From: Microtetraspora fusca
GTDB taxonomy: Bacteria > Actinomycetota > Actinomycetes > Streptosporangiales > Streptosporangiaceae
Direction of reading: 5' to 3'
Assembly: GCF_001570365.1 (NCBI RefSeq)
Contig: NZ_BBYK01000060.1
Location: 78,360-142,359 of the forward strand
DNA length: 64,000 bases
Made by a program: the position numbers and the translations under genes. This document shows positions 16,542 to 25,598 of the stretch, piece by piece. How positions within the stretch are numbered: position 1 is the stretch's first letter; each line of letters opens with the position of its first letter. The notes below the pieces were generated by a model. It had not been told where the DNA came from and made no database searches. It saw only the letters and a program-made list of their open reading frames with translations.

Positions 16542-16718
16542 TGGTCAGGTGGCCGTCCTCGTCCGCCCGGAGGCCGGCGGCGAGCGTTCTCCGGGCCCCG
16601 ATTCCCCCGACGCGTCGCCACGGGAGATGTTCGCGGCCTGGCAGCCGGGCCGGGAAATTGGGATGCCCGGTGACGAGACGGGACGATAGCCTGCGCGGAA
16701 CGCGAGGAGGGAAGCGCC

Positions 16719-18329
16719 GTGGGACACGTCGAGATCGGGCATCTGACCTATGTGCTGCCCGATGGGCGGCCGTTGCTTGATGACGTGTCGTTCCGCATCG
16801 GAGAGGGCGTCAAGGCGGCGCTCGTCGGGCCCAACGGCGCGGGCAAGACGACGCTGATGCGGCTCATCGCGGGCGATCTCCAGCCGGTGGAGGGCACCGT
16901 GGCCCACTCCGGCGGGCTGGGCGTGATGCGGCAGTTCATCGGCAGCATCCGTGACGGCCGCACCGTCCACGACCTGCTGCTCGGCGTCGCGCCCGTCCGG
17001 GTCAGGGAGGCGGCGGCCCGCCTGGACGCGGCCGAGCTCGTGATGATGGAGCGGGACGACGAGAAGGCGCAGATGCGCTACGCCCAGGCGATCACCGACT
17101 ACACGGACGCCGGCGGCTACGACATCGAGGTCCTGTGGGACACCTGCACCATGGCCGCCCTCGGCGTGCCGTACGACAGGTGCAAATATCGCGAGGTCAA
17201 CACGCTGTCCGGCGGCGAGCAGAAGCGGCTGGTGCTGGAGGCGCTGCTCCGCGGCCCCGACCAGACCCTGCTGCTTGACGAGCCCGACAACTACCTCGAT
17301 GTGCCGGGCAAGCTCTGGCTGGAGCAGGCGCTGCGGGAGACGCCGAAGACGGTCCTGCTCGTCTCCCACGACCGGCAGTTGCTGGCCAACGCGGCGGACC
17401 GGATCGTCACCGTCGAGTCCGGCAACATCTGGGTCCACGGCGGCGGGTTCGGGACGTACGCCGAGGCGCGCAAGGAGCGCAACGAGCGCCTGGACGAGCT
17501 GCGCCGCCGCTGGGACGAGGAGCACGCCAAGCTCAAGCGCCTTGTGGTCATGCTGAAGAACAAGGCGACCTACAACGACGGCATGGCCAGCGCCTACCAC
17601 GCGGCGCAGACGCGGCTGCGCAGGTTCGAGGAGGCGGGGCCGCCCGAGCTCGCGCCCAAGGACCAGCTCATCAACATGCGCCTGCGCGGCGGCCGCACCG
17701 GCAAACGCGCCGTCATCTGCGAGAACCTCGAACTCACCGGCCTGATGAAGCCGTTCGACCTGGAGGTCTGGTACGGCGAGCGCGTCGCCGTGCTCGGCTC
17801 GAACGGCTCGGGCAAGTCGCACTTCCTCCGGCTGGTCGCCGGAGAGGCGGTACGGCACACAGGTGTGGGCAGGCTCGGCGCCCGCGTCGTTCCCGGGCAC
17901 TTCGCCCAGACGCACTCCAGACCCGAACTGCTGAAGCGGACGCCGTGCGAGATCGTCATGACCGAGCACGCCAAGCTCAAGAACGAGGCGATGAAGGCGC
18001 TCGCCCGCTACGAACTGGCGGGCGGCATCGCCGAGCAGCGGTTCGAGACGCTGTCGGGCGGCCAGCAGGCGCGGCTGCAGATCCTCCTGCTCGAACTGTC
18101 GGGCGCCACGCTGCTGCTGCTCGACGAGCCGACGGACAACCTCGACCTGGCCAGCGCCGAGGCGTTGCAGGCCGGTCTGAACGCCTTCGACGGCACCGTG
18201 CTCGCCGTGACCCACGACCGGTGGTTCGCCGCGGACTTCGACCGCTTCCTGGTCTTCGGATCGGACGGGCGGGTATATGAGGCTCCTGAGCCCGTTTGGG
18301 ACGAGACCCGGGTGGTCCGCCCGAGGTAG
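16719..18329 (+). CDS. ABC-F family ATPase
   Basis: A 536-residue soluble protein with two ABC domains and no membrane part. The first has Walker A GPNGAGKT at 37-44, signature LSGGEQKR and Walker B LLLDEPDNYLDV. The second has GSNGSGKS, LSGGQQAR and LLLDEPTDNLDL. The linker between them is rich in charged residues (ERNERLDELRRRWDEE), as in ABC-F proteins that act on the ribosome as translation factors or give resistance to ribosome-targeting drugs. Which of these cannot be told. GTG 16719 has GAGGAGGGA upstream. A truncated copy of its 5' end is at 16242. Confidence 0.88.
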   Translation: MGHVEIGHLTYVLPDGRPLLDDVSFRIGEGVKAALVGPNGAGKTTLMRLIAGDLQPVEGTVAHSGGLGVMRQFIGSIRDGRTVHDLLLGVAPVRVREAAARLDAAELVMMERDDEKAQMRYAQAITDYTDAGGYDIEVLWDTCTMAALGVPYDRCKYREVNTLSGGEQKRLVLEALLRGPDQTLLLDEPDNYLDVPGKLWLEQALRETPKTVLLVSHDRQLLANAADRIVTVESGNIWVHGGGFGTYAEARKERNERLDELRRRWDEEHAKLKRLVVMLKNKATYNDGMASAYHAAQTRLRRFEEAGPPELAPKDQLINMRLRGGRTGKRAVICENLELTGLMKPFDLEVWYGERVAVLGSNGSGKSHFLRLVAGEAVRHTGVGRLGARVVPGHFAQTHSRPELLKRTPCEIVMTEHAKLKNEAMKALARYELAGGIAEQRFETLSGGQQARLQILLLELSGATLLLLDEPTDNLDLASAEALQAGLNAFDGTVLAVTHDRWFAADFDRFLVFGSDGRVYEAPEPVWDETRVVRPR

Positions 18330-18406
18330 GCGAAGATCCTAAAGAGTTCGTACGGCTCGCGCGTGTCCGTTGGGTCGCGTCCCATTCACCGGGTTATGAC
18401 GGCTAA

Positions 18407-19207
18407 GTGACTCAGCGCAGCCGCATGGCAGCAGGAATGGCCCTCGTCGTCGTGGTCGTGGCGGCGGGGTGCAGTGATGAAACGAGCGAGAACAAGAAGC
18501 AGCTCGCTCCGCTCACGCTGAAGGAGCAGGCGTCCTCGATCGACAAGTCGAGCAACGGATACCTGGTGACCTGGTCGGGTGTGCTCGGCAACGCCAACCG
18601 GTGGCACTTCGGGGAGAACGCGGTCGCCCTGATCAGCGCCCGCGACGGCTCCGGCAAGGAGGTGCTCCGCATGGAGCAGCCGCTGGACGCCGTCCCGCCG
18701 GGCCGTTCCCTGGCGTTCACCGGACAGGCGGTGGCGAAGGTCAAGCCCGAGAGCGTGAAGATCGACTACCGCCCCGCGTCATGGCGCCAGGCGGCTCGGA
18801 TTCCGTCGGCGTTCCGCCGGTTCCCGGTGTCCGACGTGGCGACGGAGAAGCTGGATCCCGGCTCCTACCTCGTCACCGGATACATCAGCGACCCGTTCCG
18901 CAAGGTCGCGAACAGCCTGGTCGTCACCGCGCTGCTCCGTGACGAGGCCGGCCGGCTGCTCGGGGGCGGCACGACCTTCGTCGACGACGTCCGGTCCGAT
19001 CTCAAACGGCGTTTCGTCATCACCGCGAGCGGCGTCAAGGGGAAGGTCACCGACACCGACGTCACGGTCCGGACCTGGGGCGCGACGGCGAAGCCGTACG
19101 AGCAACTGGTCGCGGGCGGGACGGTCCCCGTCAACGTGACCAAGCCCACGACCAAGCCGTTCGTCAAGGATCGCGGGTATCCGCCGATAGGCGATCGGCG
19201 GCCATGA
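18407..19207 (+). CDS. Secreted lipoprotein of unknown function
   Basis: A 266-residue protein. The N-terminus MTQRSRMAAGMALVVVVVAA ends in a lipobox (VAAGC), so the mature protein is anchored outside the membrane. The rest is beta-rich (SLAFTGQAVAKV, LVVTALLRDEAGRLLGGGTTF), similar in feel to immunoglobulin-like extracellular domains, but I do not recognise the family. GTG 18407 lies six bases after TATGAC, so the transcript may be leaderless. Confidence 0.65.
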   Translation: MTQRSRMAAGMALVVVVVAAGCSDETSENKKQLAPLTLKEQASSIDKSSNGYLVTWSGVLGNANRWHFGENAVALISARDGSGKEVLRMEQPLDAVPPGRSLAFTGQAVAKVKPESVKIDYRPASWRQAARIPSAFRRFPVSDVATEKLDPGSYLVTGYISDPFRKVANSLVVTALLRDEAGRLLGGGTTFVDDVRSDLKRRFVITASGVKGKVTDTDVTVRTWGATAKPYEQLVAGGTVPVNVTKPTTKPFVKDRGYPPIGDRRP

Positions 19208-19290
19208 AGGGCGTCGTGACCGTCCCGGAGCCCAGGATCGGTGCCGACCCACTGTGGATCTTGAATTCCGAGGCGGGTTACCGTAACGGC

Positions 19291-20391
19291 ATGACCACCT
19301 CCCGGATCGTGCTGTTCGGGGCCACCGGGTTCACCGGCAGGCTCACGGCGCAGGCGCTGCTGATGCTGGGCGCCCGGCCGCTCCTCGTCGGGCGCGACCA
19401 GACCCGGCTGGACGCGTTCGCCGCGTCGCTGCCGGTGGCGCTCCCCACGGCGGTCGCCGACGCCGGCCGGTCCGAGTCACTGGCCCGGCTGCTCAACTCC
19501 GGCGACGTCCTGATCTCCACGGTCGGCCCCTTCACCCGGTGGGGCGAGGGCGCGGTCGCCGCCGCCACCGAGGCGGGCGCGATCTACCTCGACTCGGCCG
19601 GCGAACCGACGTTCATCAAGCGCATCTTCCAGCGGTACGGCCCGGCCGCCGCGACCCGGCAGGCCGCGCTGATCACCGCCTTCGGGTACGACTACGTGCC
19701 CGGCAACGTCGCCGCCGCGCTGGCGCTGCGGGAGGCGGGAGCCGACGCGGTCCGGGTCGACGTCGGCTACTTCGTCCGGGGCAACATGGCCAAGCGCGCC
19801 AGCGCCGGGACCAGGGCCTCCGCCCTCGGCGTCGTCCTCGAGCCCATGTACGGCTTCCGCGAGGGCCGCATCGTCCGCGAACACGGCCGCACCCGCCAGT
19901 TCACCGTGGGCGGGCGGCGCCGCCACGGCATCTCGATGGGCGCCTCGGAGCATTTCGCGCTGCCGCGGGCGTTCCCGGGGCTGCGCGAGGTGAACGTCTA
20001 CCTCGGCTGGCTTGGCGGCCTGACGCGCGCGGCGGGGGTGCTGGCCAAGGCGACGCCGGTGCTGGCCGCGCTGCCCGGCGCCAAACGGGTGACGGAGGCG
20101 ATGGCCGACCGGGTGATCCGGCTCGGCAACCGCGGCAAGCCCGTCGATGTCGGCATCTCATCCCAGACGGTGGCGGAGGCGTACAACAAGGACGGCCGCC
20201 TGCTGGCCTCGGTGCAGCTCGACGGGGGCGACCCGTACGACTTCACCGCCCGCATCCTGGCCTGGGCGGCGACCACCGCGCTGGCCGATGGCGTGCAGGG
20301 CACGGGGGCACTCGGGCCGGTCGAGGCGTTCGGGCTGGACGCCCTGCTCGAGGGCTGCTCCGGCGCCGGGTTGCACCTTTCGCCCGCCTAG
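19291..20391 (+). CDS. Saccharopine-dehydrogenase-like oxidoreductase
   Basis: A 366-residue protein whose N-terminal Rossmann fold begins at once (RIVLFGATGFTGRLTAQAL). It is related to the saccharopine dehydrogenase NADP-binding family and to the trans-acting enoyl reductases of mycobacterial lipid synthesis. FGYDYVPGN in the middle and the C-terminal PYDFTARIL segment fit this group. The frame is open from 19204 but ATG 19291 directly precedes the fold and is six bases after TACCGT, hence probably leaderless. Substrate unknown. Confidence 0.78.
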   Translation: MTTSRIVLFGATGFTGRLTAQALLMLGARPLLVGRDQTRLDAFAASLPVALPTAVADAGRSESLARLLNSGDVLISTVGPFTRWGEGAVAAATEAGAIYLDSAGEPTFIKRIFQRYGPAAATRQAALITAFGYDYVPGNVAAALALREAGADAVRVDVGYFVRGNMAKRASAGTRASALGVVLEPMYGFREGRIVREHGRTRQFTVGGRRRHGISMGASEHFALPRAFPGLREVNVYLGWLGGLTRAAGVLAKATPVLAALPGAKRVTEAMADRVIRLGNRGKPVDVGISSQTVAEAYNKDGRLLASVQLDGGDPYDFTARILAWAATTALADGVQGTGALGPVEAFGLDALLEGCSGAGLHLSPA

Positions 20392-20571
20392 CGATAATTG
20401 TCGCCACATGCCACTGAATACGGGAATTGCCGCCGGGAAAATCAGTGACGGGCCGCCGCAAGGCGGACAAAACGCGATTCCCATTGTATGAGGCGGGAGC
20501 GCCAATATCATTTGCGCTCGTTCTGTGGAATCGGTAGAACTGCTAGTTATTAATCATTTACTCTCGGTCAT

Positions 20572-22185
20572 ATGGATGACCGCGTGCTGGTCGAGGCGTT
20601 GCGGGCTCGGGACCCGGGCGCCCTGGCCGCGCTGTACGACACATATGCCGAAGCGATTTACCGATACTGCCTCGTCATGCTCGGCGGCCCGGACAGTGCG
20701 CAGGTCGCCCTGCGCGACACGCTGATCGCCGCGGAGGCGCTGGTCGGCTCGCTGGCGGACCCGGAGCGGTTCCGCGTCTGGCTCTACACGCTGGCGCGAG
20801 GCGAGTGCCTGCGCCGCCGCACCCCGCAGGGCGCCGAGCCGCCGGACACCGACCTCTCGACCGTGCTCGTGCCCCAGTTGTCCGATCCCGCCGACGCGGA
20901 GCTGCGGGTCGTCGCCTGGCACGCCACCCGCTGCCTGGCCCCGGAGGACCGGGAGGTCCTCGAACTCGCCAGCCGGCACGGGCTGACCGGAGCCGACCTC
21001 GCGACCGTCCTCGGAACCGGCCAGCGCTACGCCGACGGCCTCCAGGAGGCCGCGACCGAGCGGCTCAGCGACGCGGTCACCGTCGAGATCCTGGCGCGGA
21101 AAGGGCCCTACGACTGCCCCCGCAGGGCGAAGATCCTGACCGGGTTCTCCGGTGAGCTGACCGCCGAGACCCGCGAGCGAATCTCTCGCCATATCGCCCG
21201 ATGTGACACCTGTGCCGCTCATCGCGTGCGGCACGTCTCGCTGGCCAAGGTCTTCGGTCTGCTTCCCCAGGCGACCCTGCCGGACACCGTGCGCGTACGG
21301 GTGATGAGCTGCTTCGCCGACCCCGATCTGGTCGCCTACCGCCGTTATGTCGCCAACCGGGTGGGGCGGCTCACCTCCGCCGGATTTCCGTCGGGCGGCG
21401 GCGGCCGGGTCTGGCCGCGGGCGCTCGGCGGTGCCCTGGCGACCGTGGCGGCGGTCGGGCTCGTGCTGATGTCGTTCAACCAGTTCGCCGGCCGTCCGGA
21501 GGACCGGATCGTCGGCATCGCGTCCGACGCGTTCCCCGGCGCGGGCGACCCGCCCGGGCTGAAGGTGCCGTGGAAGGCCACTCCCCGGGATCGGCCGATG
21601 ATCCTGACCCCGATCCTCGACCGCGACCCGGCCCGTACCGCAGGGGCGCGCGACGACGAGGAGTGGCCCGCCGTACAGACCAGTCCGGATGCGGGGACCG
21701 GGGCGGGCGGCACGCCGTCGCCCTCCACCTCGGCTACGCCGTCGCCCCGGCCGTCACGTGTGGGAACGCCGTCCGCGCGGCCGTCGGCGAGCCCGTCCGA
21801 CGACGTGTCTCCGCTGCCGGAGCCGTCGGACCCGCCGAGCGAATCGCCCACTCCCGACGACCCCCAGACACCCGATCGTGAGCATCAGCGTCATCCCCGT
21901 CCGTGGCGCAGTTGCCCGCCCGAGCGCTCGCCGTCGCCGTCCCCCAGCCGTACCCCGACCGCGAGCCCCACCCCGTCCGCGACGCCGAGCGCGTCGAGCA
22001 CGCCGGCCCCGGCGGAGCGACCGGCTCGCCCCGCCCGCTCCGCCCTGCCGGAGGAGCCCGCACGGCCGGTCATCGCAGGAGGGGCAGCGGGATCTCCGGA
22101 ACGCCCCGGAGGCCGCCACGACGACGGCTCTCCGAACGCTTCAGCCGCCGTTCCGACCCCTGCGGAATCGGCGTCGACCGGATAA
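20572..22185 (+). CDS. Sigma-like protein fused to zinc-finger and membrane anchor
   Basis: A 537-residue protein with an odd build. Residues 1-165 resemble an ECF sigma factor (ALAALYDTYAEAIYRYCLVMLG; a weak region 4, LAPEDREVLELASRHGLTGADLATVLG). Residues 170-220 have a zinc-finger anti-sigma motif, H207-x3-C211-x2-C214. A membrane helix lies at 283-302, then about 230 residues rich in Ser, Pro and Thr outside. Sigma and anti-sigma parts in one chain suggest a self-contained membrane-bound regulator, or a sigma-like domain that no longer binds DNA. ATG 20572 is seven bases after TACTCT. Confidence 0.65.
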   Translation: MDDRVLVEALRARDPGALAALYDTYAEAIYRYCLVMLGGPDSAQVALRDTLIAAEALVGSLADPERFRVWLYTLARGECLRRRTPQGAEPPDTDLSTVLVPQLSDPADAELRVVAWHATRCLAPEDREVLELASRHGLTGADLATVLGTGQRYADGLQEAATERLSDAVTVEILARKGPYDCPRRAKILTGFSGELTAETRERISRHIARCDTCAAHRVRHVSLAKVFGLLPQATLPDTVRVRVMSCFADPDLVAYRRYVANRVGRLTSAGFPSGGGGRVWPRALGGALATVAAVGLVLMSFNQFAGRPEDRIVGIASDAFPGAGDPPGLKVPWKATPRDRPMILTPILDRDPARTAGARDDEEWPAVQTSPDAGTGAGGTPSPSTSATPSPRPSRVGTPSARPSASPSDDVSPLPEPSDPPSESPTPDDPQTPDREHQRHPRPWRSCPPERSPSPSPSRTPTASPTPSATPSASSTPAPAERPARPARSALPEEPARPVIAGGAAGSPERPGGRHDDGSPNASAAVPTPAESASTG

Positions 22186-22374
22186 TCCCATCCGTCGTCG
22201 TTATCCCATCAAAACGATAAACCGGCCCTTTTTCCATGCCGTCCGGCCGTAGCCGGAATTGCCCGAGAATGCCGCCGAGAATTTTCCGCTCACGACGATT
22301 ACGCTCGGTGAGCCTAGCGTGTGCGCAGAGTTATTATCGGGGAATCTGGGGGTGGTGAAAGGGAAGGGGGCACC

Positions 22375-23541
22375 ATGCCACTCCGCATGGCATCCGGGCA
22401 CGTCGCCGGGCTCGCTTGCGGGCTCATTCTTACTTTGACCGCCCCGGCGGGCGCCGATCCGGGACAACCGGTGGGAAAGATCTCCGACGCGCGCGAGCAG
22501 GTCCGCGCCCGCGCCCAGGAACTCGGCCGAGCCCAGGCCGAATACGCCGAGGCCAAGGCCCATCTGGCCGAGCTCAACGCCGAGGTCGAGCGGCTCGTCG
22601 AGGCCTACAACGGTCGGCTCGTCATGTTGCGTGCGGCCGAAGAGGCGTACAACCAGGTCTCGCAGCGGCTGGACCAGGCGCGGACCGAGGTCGAGGACGC
22701 CAGGGAGCCGGTCGCGGCGGTGGCCGCGCAGCGCTACGCGAACAACATCAGCGTCGGCGAGATGGGCCTCGCCCTGATGACGGGGGCCGACGGGTTCGAG
22801 GGATTCATGCGGCAGGCCGGGGTGCTGAGCCAGCTCGGCAGCGAGCAGGCCGCGAGCATGCAGAACCTGGCCGACACCCAGACCGTGCTCGGCATCGTCC
22901 GTACCCAGGCGGCCCAGGCGTACGACGAGCAGGAGCAGCACGCCGAGGAGGCCAGGCTCGCCAAGGAAGCGGCGGCCAACGCCGTGGCTGAGCAGGAGCG
23001 CCAGATGGAGGAGATCAAAAAGACGACCGAGGAGATCTCCCAGCGCCTCGACGCCGCACGCTCCCGGGTGGAGCGGTTACGGCAGGCCCGCGAGGCGCGC
23101 AGGCAGTCCCGGCTGCGGACCATCAGCACACGGGCGGCGCTCAAGGCCCCGTCGTGGGCGACCGCCGAGGCGGGCGGCCCGGGCGGTGTCGCGGCGAACT
23201 GGGCGCTCCAACAGCTCGGCAAGCCGTACGTGTGGGCGGCGGCGGGGCCGTCGAGCTTCGACTGCTCGGGGCTGACCATGCGGGCATGGGAGCGCGCGGG
23301 GATCGATCTCGACCACTGGACCGGCACCCAGTGGCAGTCGGGGCCGCACGTGTCGATCGACCAGCTCCAGCCGGGAGACCTGGTCTTCTTCGGACACGTG
23401 TCGCAGGATCCGGGGTCGATCCACCACGTCGGCCTCTACATTGGACGGGGCATGATGGTCCACGCCCCCCAGACGGGGGACGTGGTGCGCATCGCGCCCA
23501 TCTGGCGTCCCGACCTCGTCGGAGCCACCAGGCCGAGCTGA
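22375..23541 (+). CDS. NlpC/P60 peptidoglycan hydrolase with coiled coil
   Basis: A 388-residue secreted hydrolase that should cut peptide stems in the cell wall. A signal peptide (about 1-27, ending GADP) is followed by a long coiled coil (about 30-250) with many Ala, Glu, Gln and Arg, then an NlpC/P60 domain from about 275. The catalytic Cys is in SFDCSGL and the His in IHHVGLYIG. This is the layout of RipC/PcsB-type division hydrolases, which are held inactive until FtsEX acts on the coiled coil. GGGAAGGGGG precedes ATG 22375; the frame is open to GTG 22321. No riboswitch is seen here, unlike the second copy. Confidence 0.9.
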   Translation: MPLRMASGHVAGLACGLILTLTAPAGADPGQPVGKISDAREQVRARAQELGRAQAEYAEAKAHLAELNAEVERLVEAYNGRLVMLRAAEEAYNQVSQRLDQARTEVEDAREPVAAVAAQRYANNISVGEMGLALMTGADGFEGFMRQAGVLSQLGSEQAASMQNLADTQTVLGIVRTQAAQAYDEQEQHAEEARLAKEAAANAVAEQERQMEEIKKTTEEISQRLDAARSRVERLRQAREARRQSRLRTISTRAALKAPSWATAEAGGPGGVAANWALQQLGKPYVWAAAGPSSFDCSGLTMRAWERAGIDLDHWTGTQWQSGPHVSIDQLQPGDLVFFGHVSQDPGSIHHVGLYIGRGMMVHAPQTGDVVRIAPIWRPDLVGATRPS

Positions 23542-24039
23542 TCAGGCGTGCTCGTGGCCCTGCTCCTGGAAGCGCTTCGCGGAGTTGGCGATCTCAACCT
23601 CGGCCTCGGCCCGGCCCACCCAGTTGGCGCCCTCGACTGACTTGCCCGGCTCCAGGTCCTTGTAGACCTCGAAGAAGTGCTGGATCTCCAGCCGGTCGAA
23701 CTCGGCGACGTGGTGGATGTCGCGGATGTGCTCCATGCGCGGGTCCGTGGCGGGCACGCACAGGACCTTGTCGTCGCCGCCCTTCTCGTCCGTCATGCGG
23801 AACATGCCGACCGCGCGGCACTTGATCAGGCAGCCGGGGAAGGTCGGCTCCTGGAGCAGGACGAGCGCGTCGAGCGGGTCGCCGTCCTCGCCGAGCGTGT
23901 TCTCGATGAAGCCATAGTCGGCGGGGTACTGAGTGGATGTGAAAAGCAGGCGGTCCAGCCGGATGCGTCCGGTCTCGTGGTCCACCTCGTACTTGTTCCG
24001 TTGCCCCTTGGGAATCTCAACGACAACGTCGAACTCCAC
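23542..24039 (-). CDS. ppa: Inorganic pyrophosphatase
   Basis: A 165-residue soluble family I pyrophosphatase, which splits the PPi made in biosynthesis. The metal-binding signature is DGDPLDALV near 55-63 after YPADYGFI, and [11 protein letters not shown] near 8-18 is the classical N-terminal motif. GGAGGAACC is a good ribosome site before GTG 24039. It is convergent with, and directly abuts, the NlpC/P60 gene, and is divergent from the carboxypeptidase gene. Confidence 0.95.
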   Translation of the reverse strand: MEFDVVVEIPKGQRNKYEVDHETGRIRLDRLLFTSTQYPADYGFIENTLGEDGDPLDALVLLQEPTFPGCLIKCRAVGMFRMTDEKGGDDKVLCVPATDPRMEHIRDIHHVAEFDRLEIQHFFEVYKDLEPGKSVEGANWVGRAEAEVEIANSAKRFQEQGHEHA

Positions 24040-24127
24040 TACGGTTCCTCCACTCAAGCTCTCCCGGCATCCCGGGGGCGTTAATGTCTCGTAGGCGTAT
24101 ATCCCATTTGGCGCGACAAGAGGTGAC

Positions 24128-25507
24128 ATGGTGCGACGAGAGCGATGGGTGCTGTTGGCCACCCTCGCCCTATTGCAGGTGTTCGCCGTCGCCGCAGGCG
24201 TCCATATGTTCGCCAAGGTCACCCGCGGACCGTCAGCTCCGATCGCGTCTCCGGAACCGACCCCCACCCCCATCATCACCGCAGGCGCGGTGCTGGCCGC
24301 GGTTGGGGACGCGCCTCTCCCCGCTAAGGGTACTTTGACCGCGCGGCTCACCAATGCCCTGGGTGACCCCGCGCTCGGCCACAGCCTTGGCGGCGTCGTC
24401 ATCGACGTGGAGACCGGCACCACGCTGTTCGACGGCCGCTCCAACGTCGCCCTCACCCCCGCGTCCACGACCAAGATCGTCACGGCCGTGGCCACGCTCT
24501 CCTCTCTCGACCCCGACACCACCTTCGCGACCAAGGTCGTCACCGGCGCCGAGCAGAACTCCATCGTCCTCGTCGGCGGCGGCGACCCCACCCTCGCCGG
24601 GCCGAAGAAGGGCCGCGACGTCTATCCCGAGCCCGCCTCGCTCGCCACCCTGGCCGCCCGTACGGCCAAGGCGCTCAAGGCCGCCAAGATCACGTCGGTC
24701 ACCCTCGGGTACGACGACTCCCTCTTCGAGGGGCCGGTCACCCCGCCCGGCTGGAAGCCGACGTACGTGCCGGAGGGAAGCGCCTCGACGGTCACCGCGC
24801 TCGCCATCGACGAGGGCAGGGTCGCGCCCGGCGAGAGCGCCCGGGTCCCCGACCCGCCGCGCGCCGCCGCGGGCGCCTTCGCGTCGCTCCTCGGCACGTA
24901 CGGAATCAAGGTCGGCAAGGACGTCAAGTCCGTCACGGCCCCGAAGACGGCCAAGGAACTCGCCCGGGTCGAGTCGGCACCCGTCTACGCCCTGGTGGAG
25001 CGGATGCTCACCATGAGCGACAACGACCTCGCCGAGGCGCTCGGCCGCCAGATCGCGATCAAGGAGGGGCTCCCGCACACCTTCGCCGGGCAGGTGGCGG
25101 CGGTCCACCGCGTCCTCGCAAGGATCGGCCTCGACAAGGACATCACGATCACCGACAGCAGCGGCCTGTCGATCAAGAACCGCATCACCCCGACCGCGCT
25201 CGCCCGCGTGCTCGCCTACGCGGCCCAGCCGGCCAACCAGAACCTGCACTCACTCGTCACCGGGCTGCCCATCGCCCGTTTCACCGGCACCCTGCACAAC
25301 CGCTACGACCGGCCGGGATCCGAGGCCGGAGCCGGGCTGGTCCGGGCCAAGACCGGGACGCTCAACGGTGTGAACACCCTCGCCGGGGTCGCCTCCACCG
25401 CGAACGGGCGGCTCCTCGCCTTCGCGTTCATGGCCGACGACGTCCCCGATCCCTGGGCCGCCGTGGGCGCCCTCGACCGCCTGGCCACGATCGTCGCCCA
25501 GAGCTGA
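24128..25507 (+). CDS. dacB: D-alanyl-D-alanine carboxypeptidase, PBP4 type
   Basis: A 459-residue class C penicillin-binding protein that trims or opens peptidoglycan cross-links. A signal anchor lies at 8-30, followed by a Pro/Thr linker. All three active-site motifs are present: STTK at 113-116 with the nucleophile serine, SDN near 298, and KTG near 408. GAGGTGAC before ATG 24128 is the ribosome site. It leads a series of plus-strand core genes (metalloprotease, tilS, hpt, ftsH), the usual actinomycete order. Confidence 0.93.
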   Translation: MVRRERWVLLATLALLQVFAVAAGVHMFAKVTRGPSAPIASPEPTPTPIITAGAVLAAVGDAPLPAKGTLTARLTNALGDPALGHSLGGVVIDVETGTTLFDGRSNVALTPASTTKIVTAVATLSSLDPDTTFATKVVTGAEQNSIVLVGGGDPTLAGPKKGRDVYPEPASLATLAARTAKALKAAKITSVTLGYDDSLFEGPVTPPGWKPTYVPEGSASTVTALAIDEGRVAPGESARVPDPPRAAAGAFASLLGTYGIKVGKDVKSVTAPKTAKELARVESAPVYALVERMLTMSDNDLAEALGRQIAIKEGLPHTFAGQVAAVHRVLARIGLDKDITITDSSGLSIKNRITPTALARVLAYAAQPANQNLHSLVTGLPIARFTGTLHNRYDRPGSEAGAGLVRAKTGTLNGVNTLAGVASTANGRLLAFAFMADDVPDPWAAVGALDRLATIVAQS

Positions 25508-25551
25508 GGCCGGAGCCGAGGCCAGAGCTGGGGCCGGCGCCGAGGCCAGGC
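25504..25551 (+). repeat. Two tandem 24-bp imperfect repeats
   Basis: Units starting CTGAGGCCGGAGCC and CTGGGGCCGGCGCC match at about 20 of 24 positions. They begin at the dacB stop codon and fill the gap to the next promoter. Confidence 0.5.
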
Positions 25552-25598
25552 GCGCCCCTCGCGCGCACGGCGTGGGGGAAGAACGTACGGTGGTGTGT

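Noticed and set aside
22186..22374. Possible c-di-AMP riboswitch before the first NlpC/P60 gene
   Set aside because: None of the conserved ydaO blocks could be found there on the plus strand.
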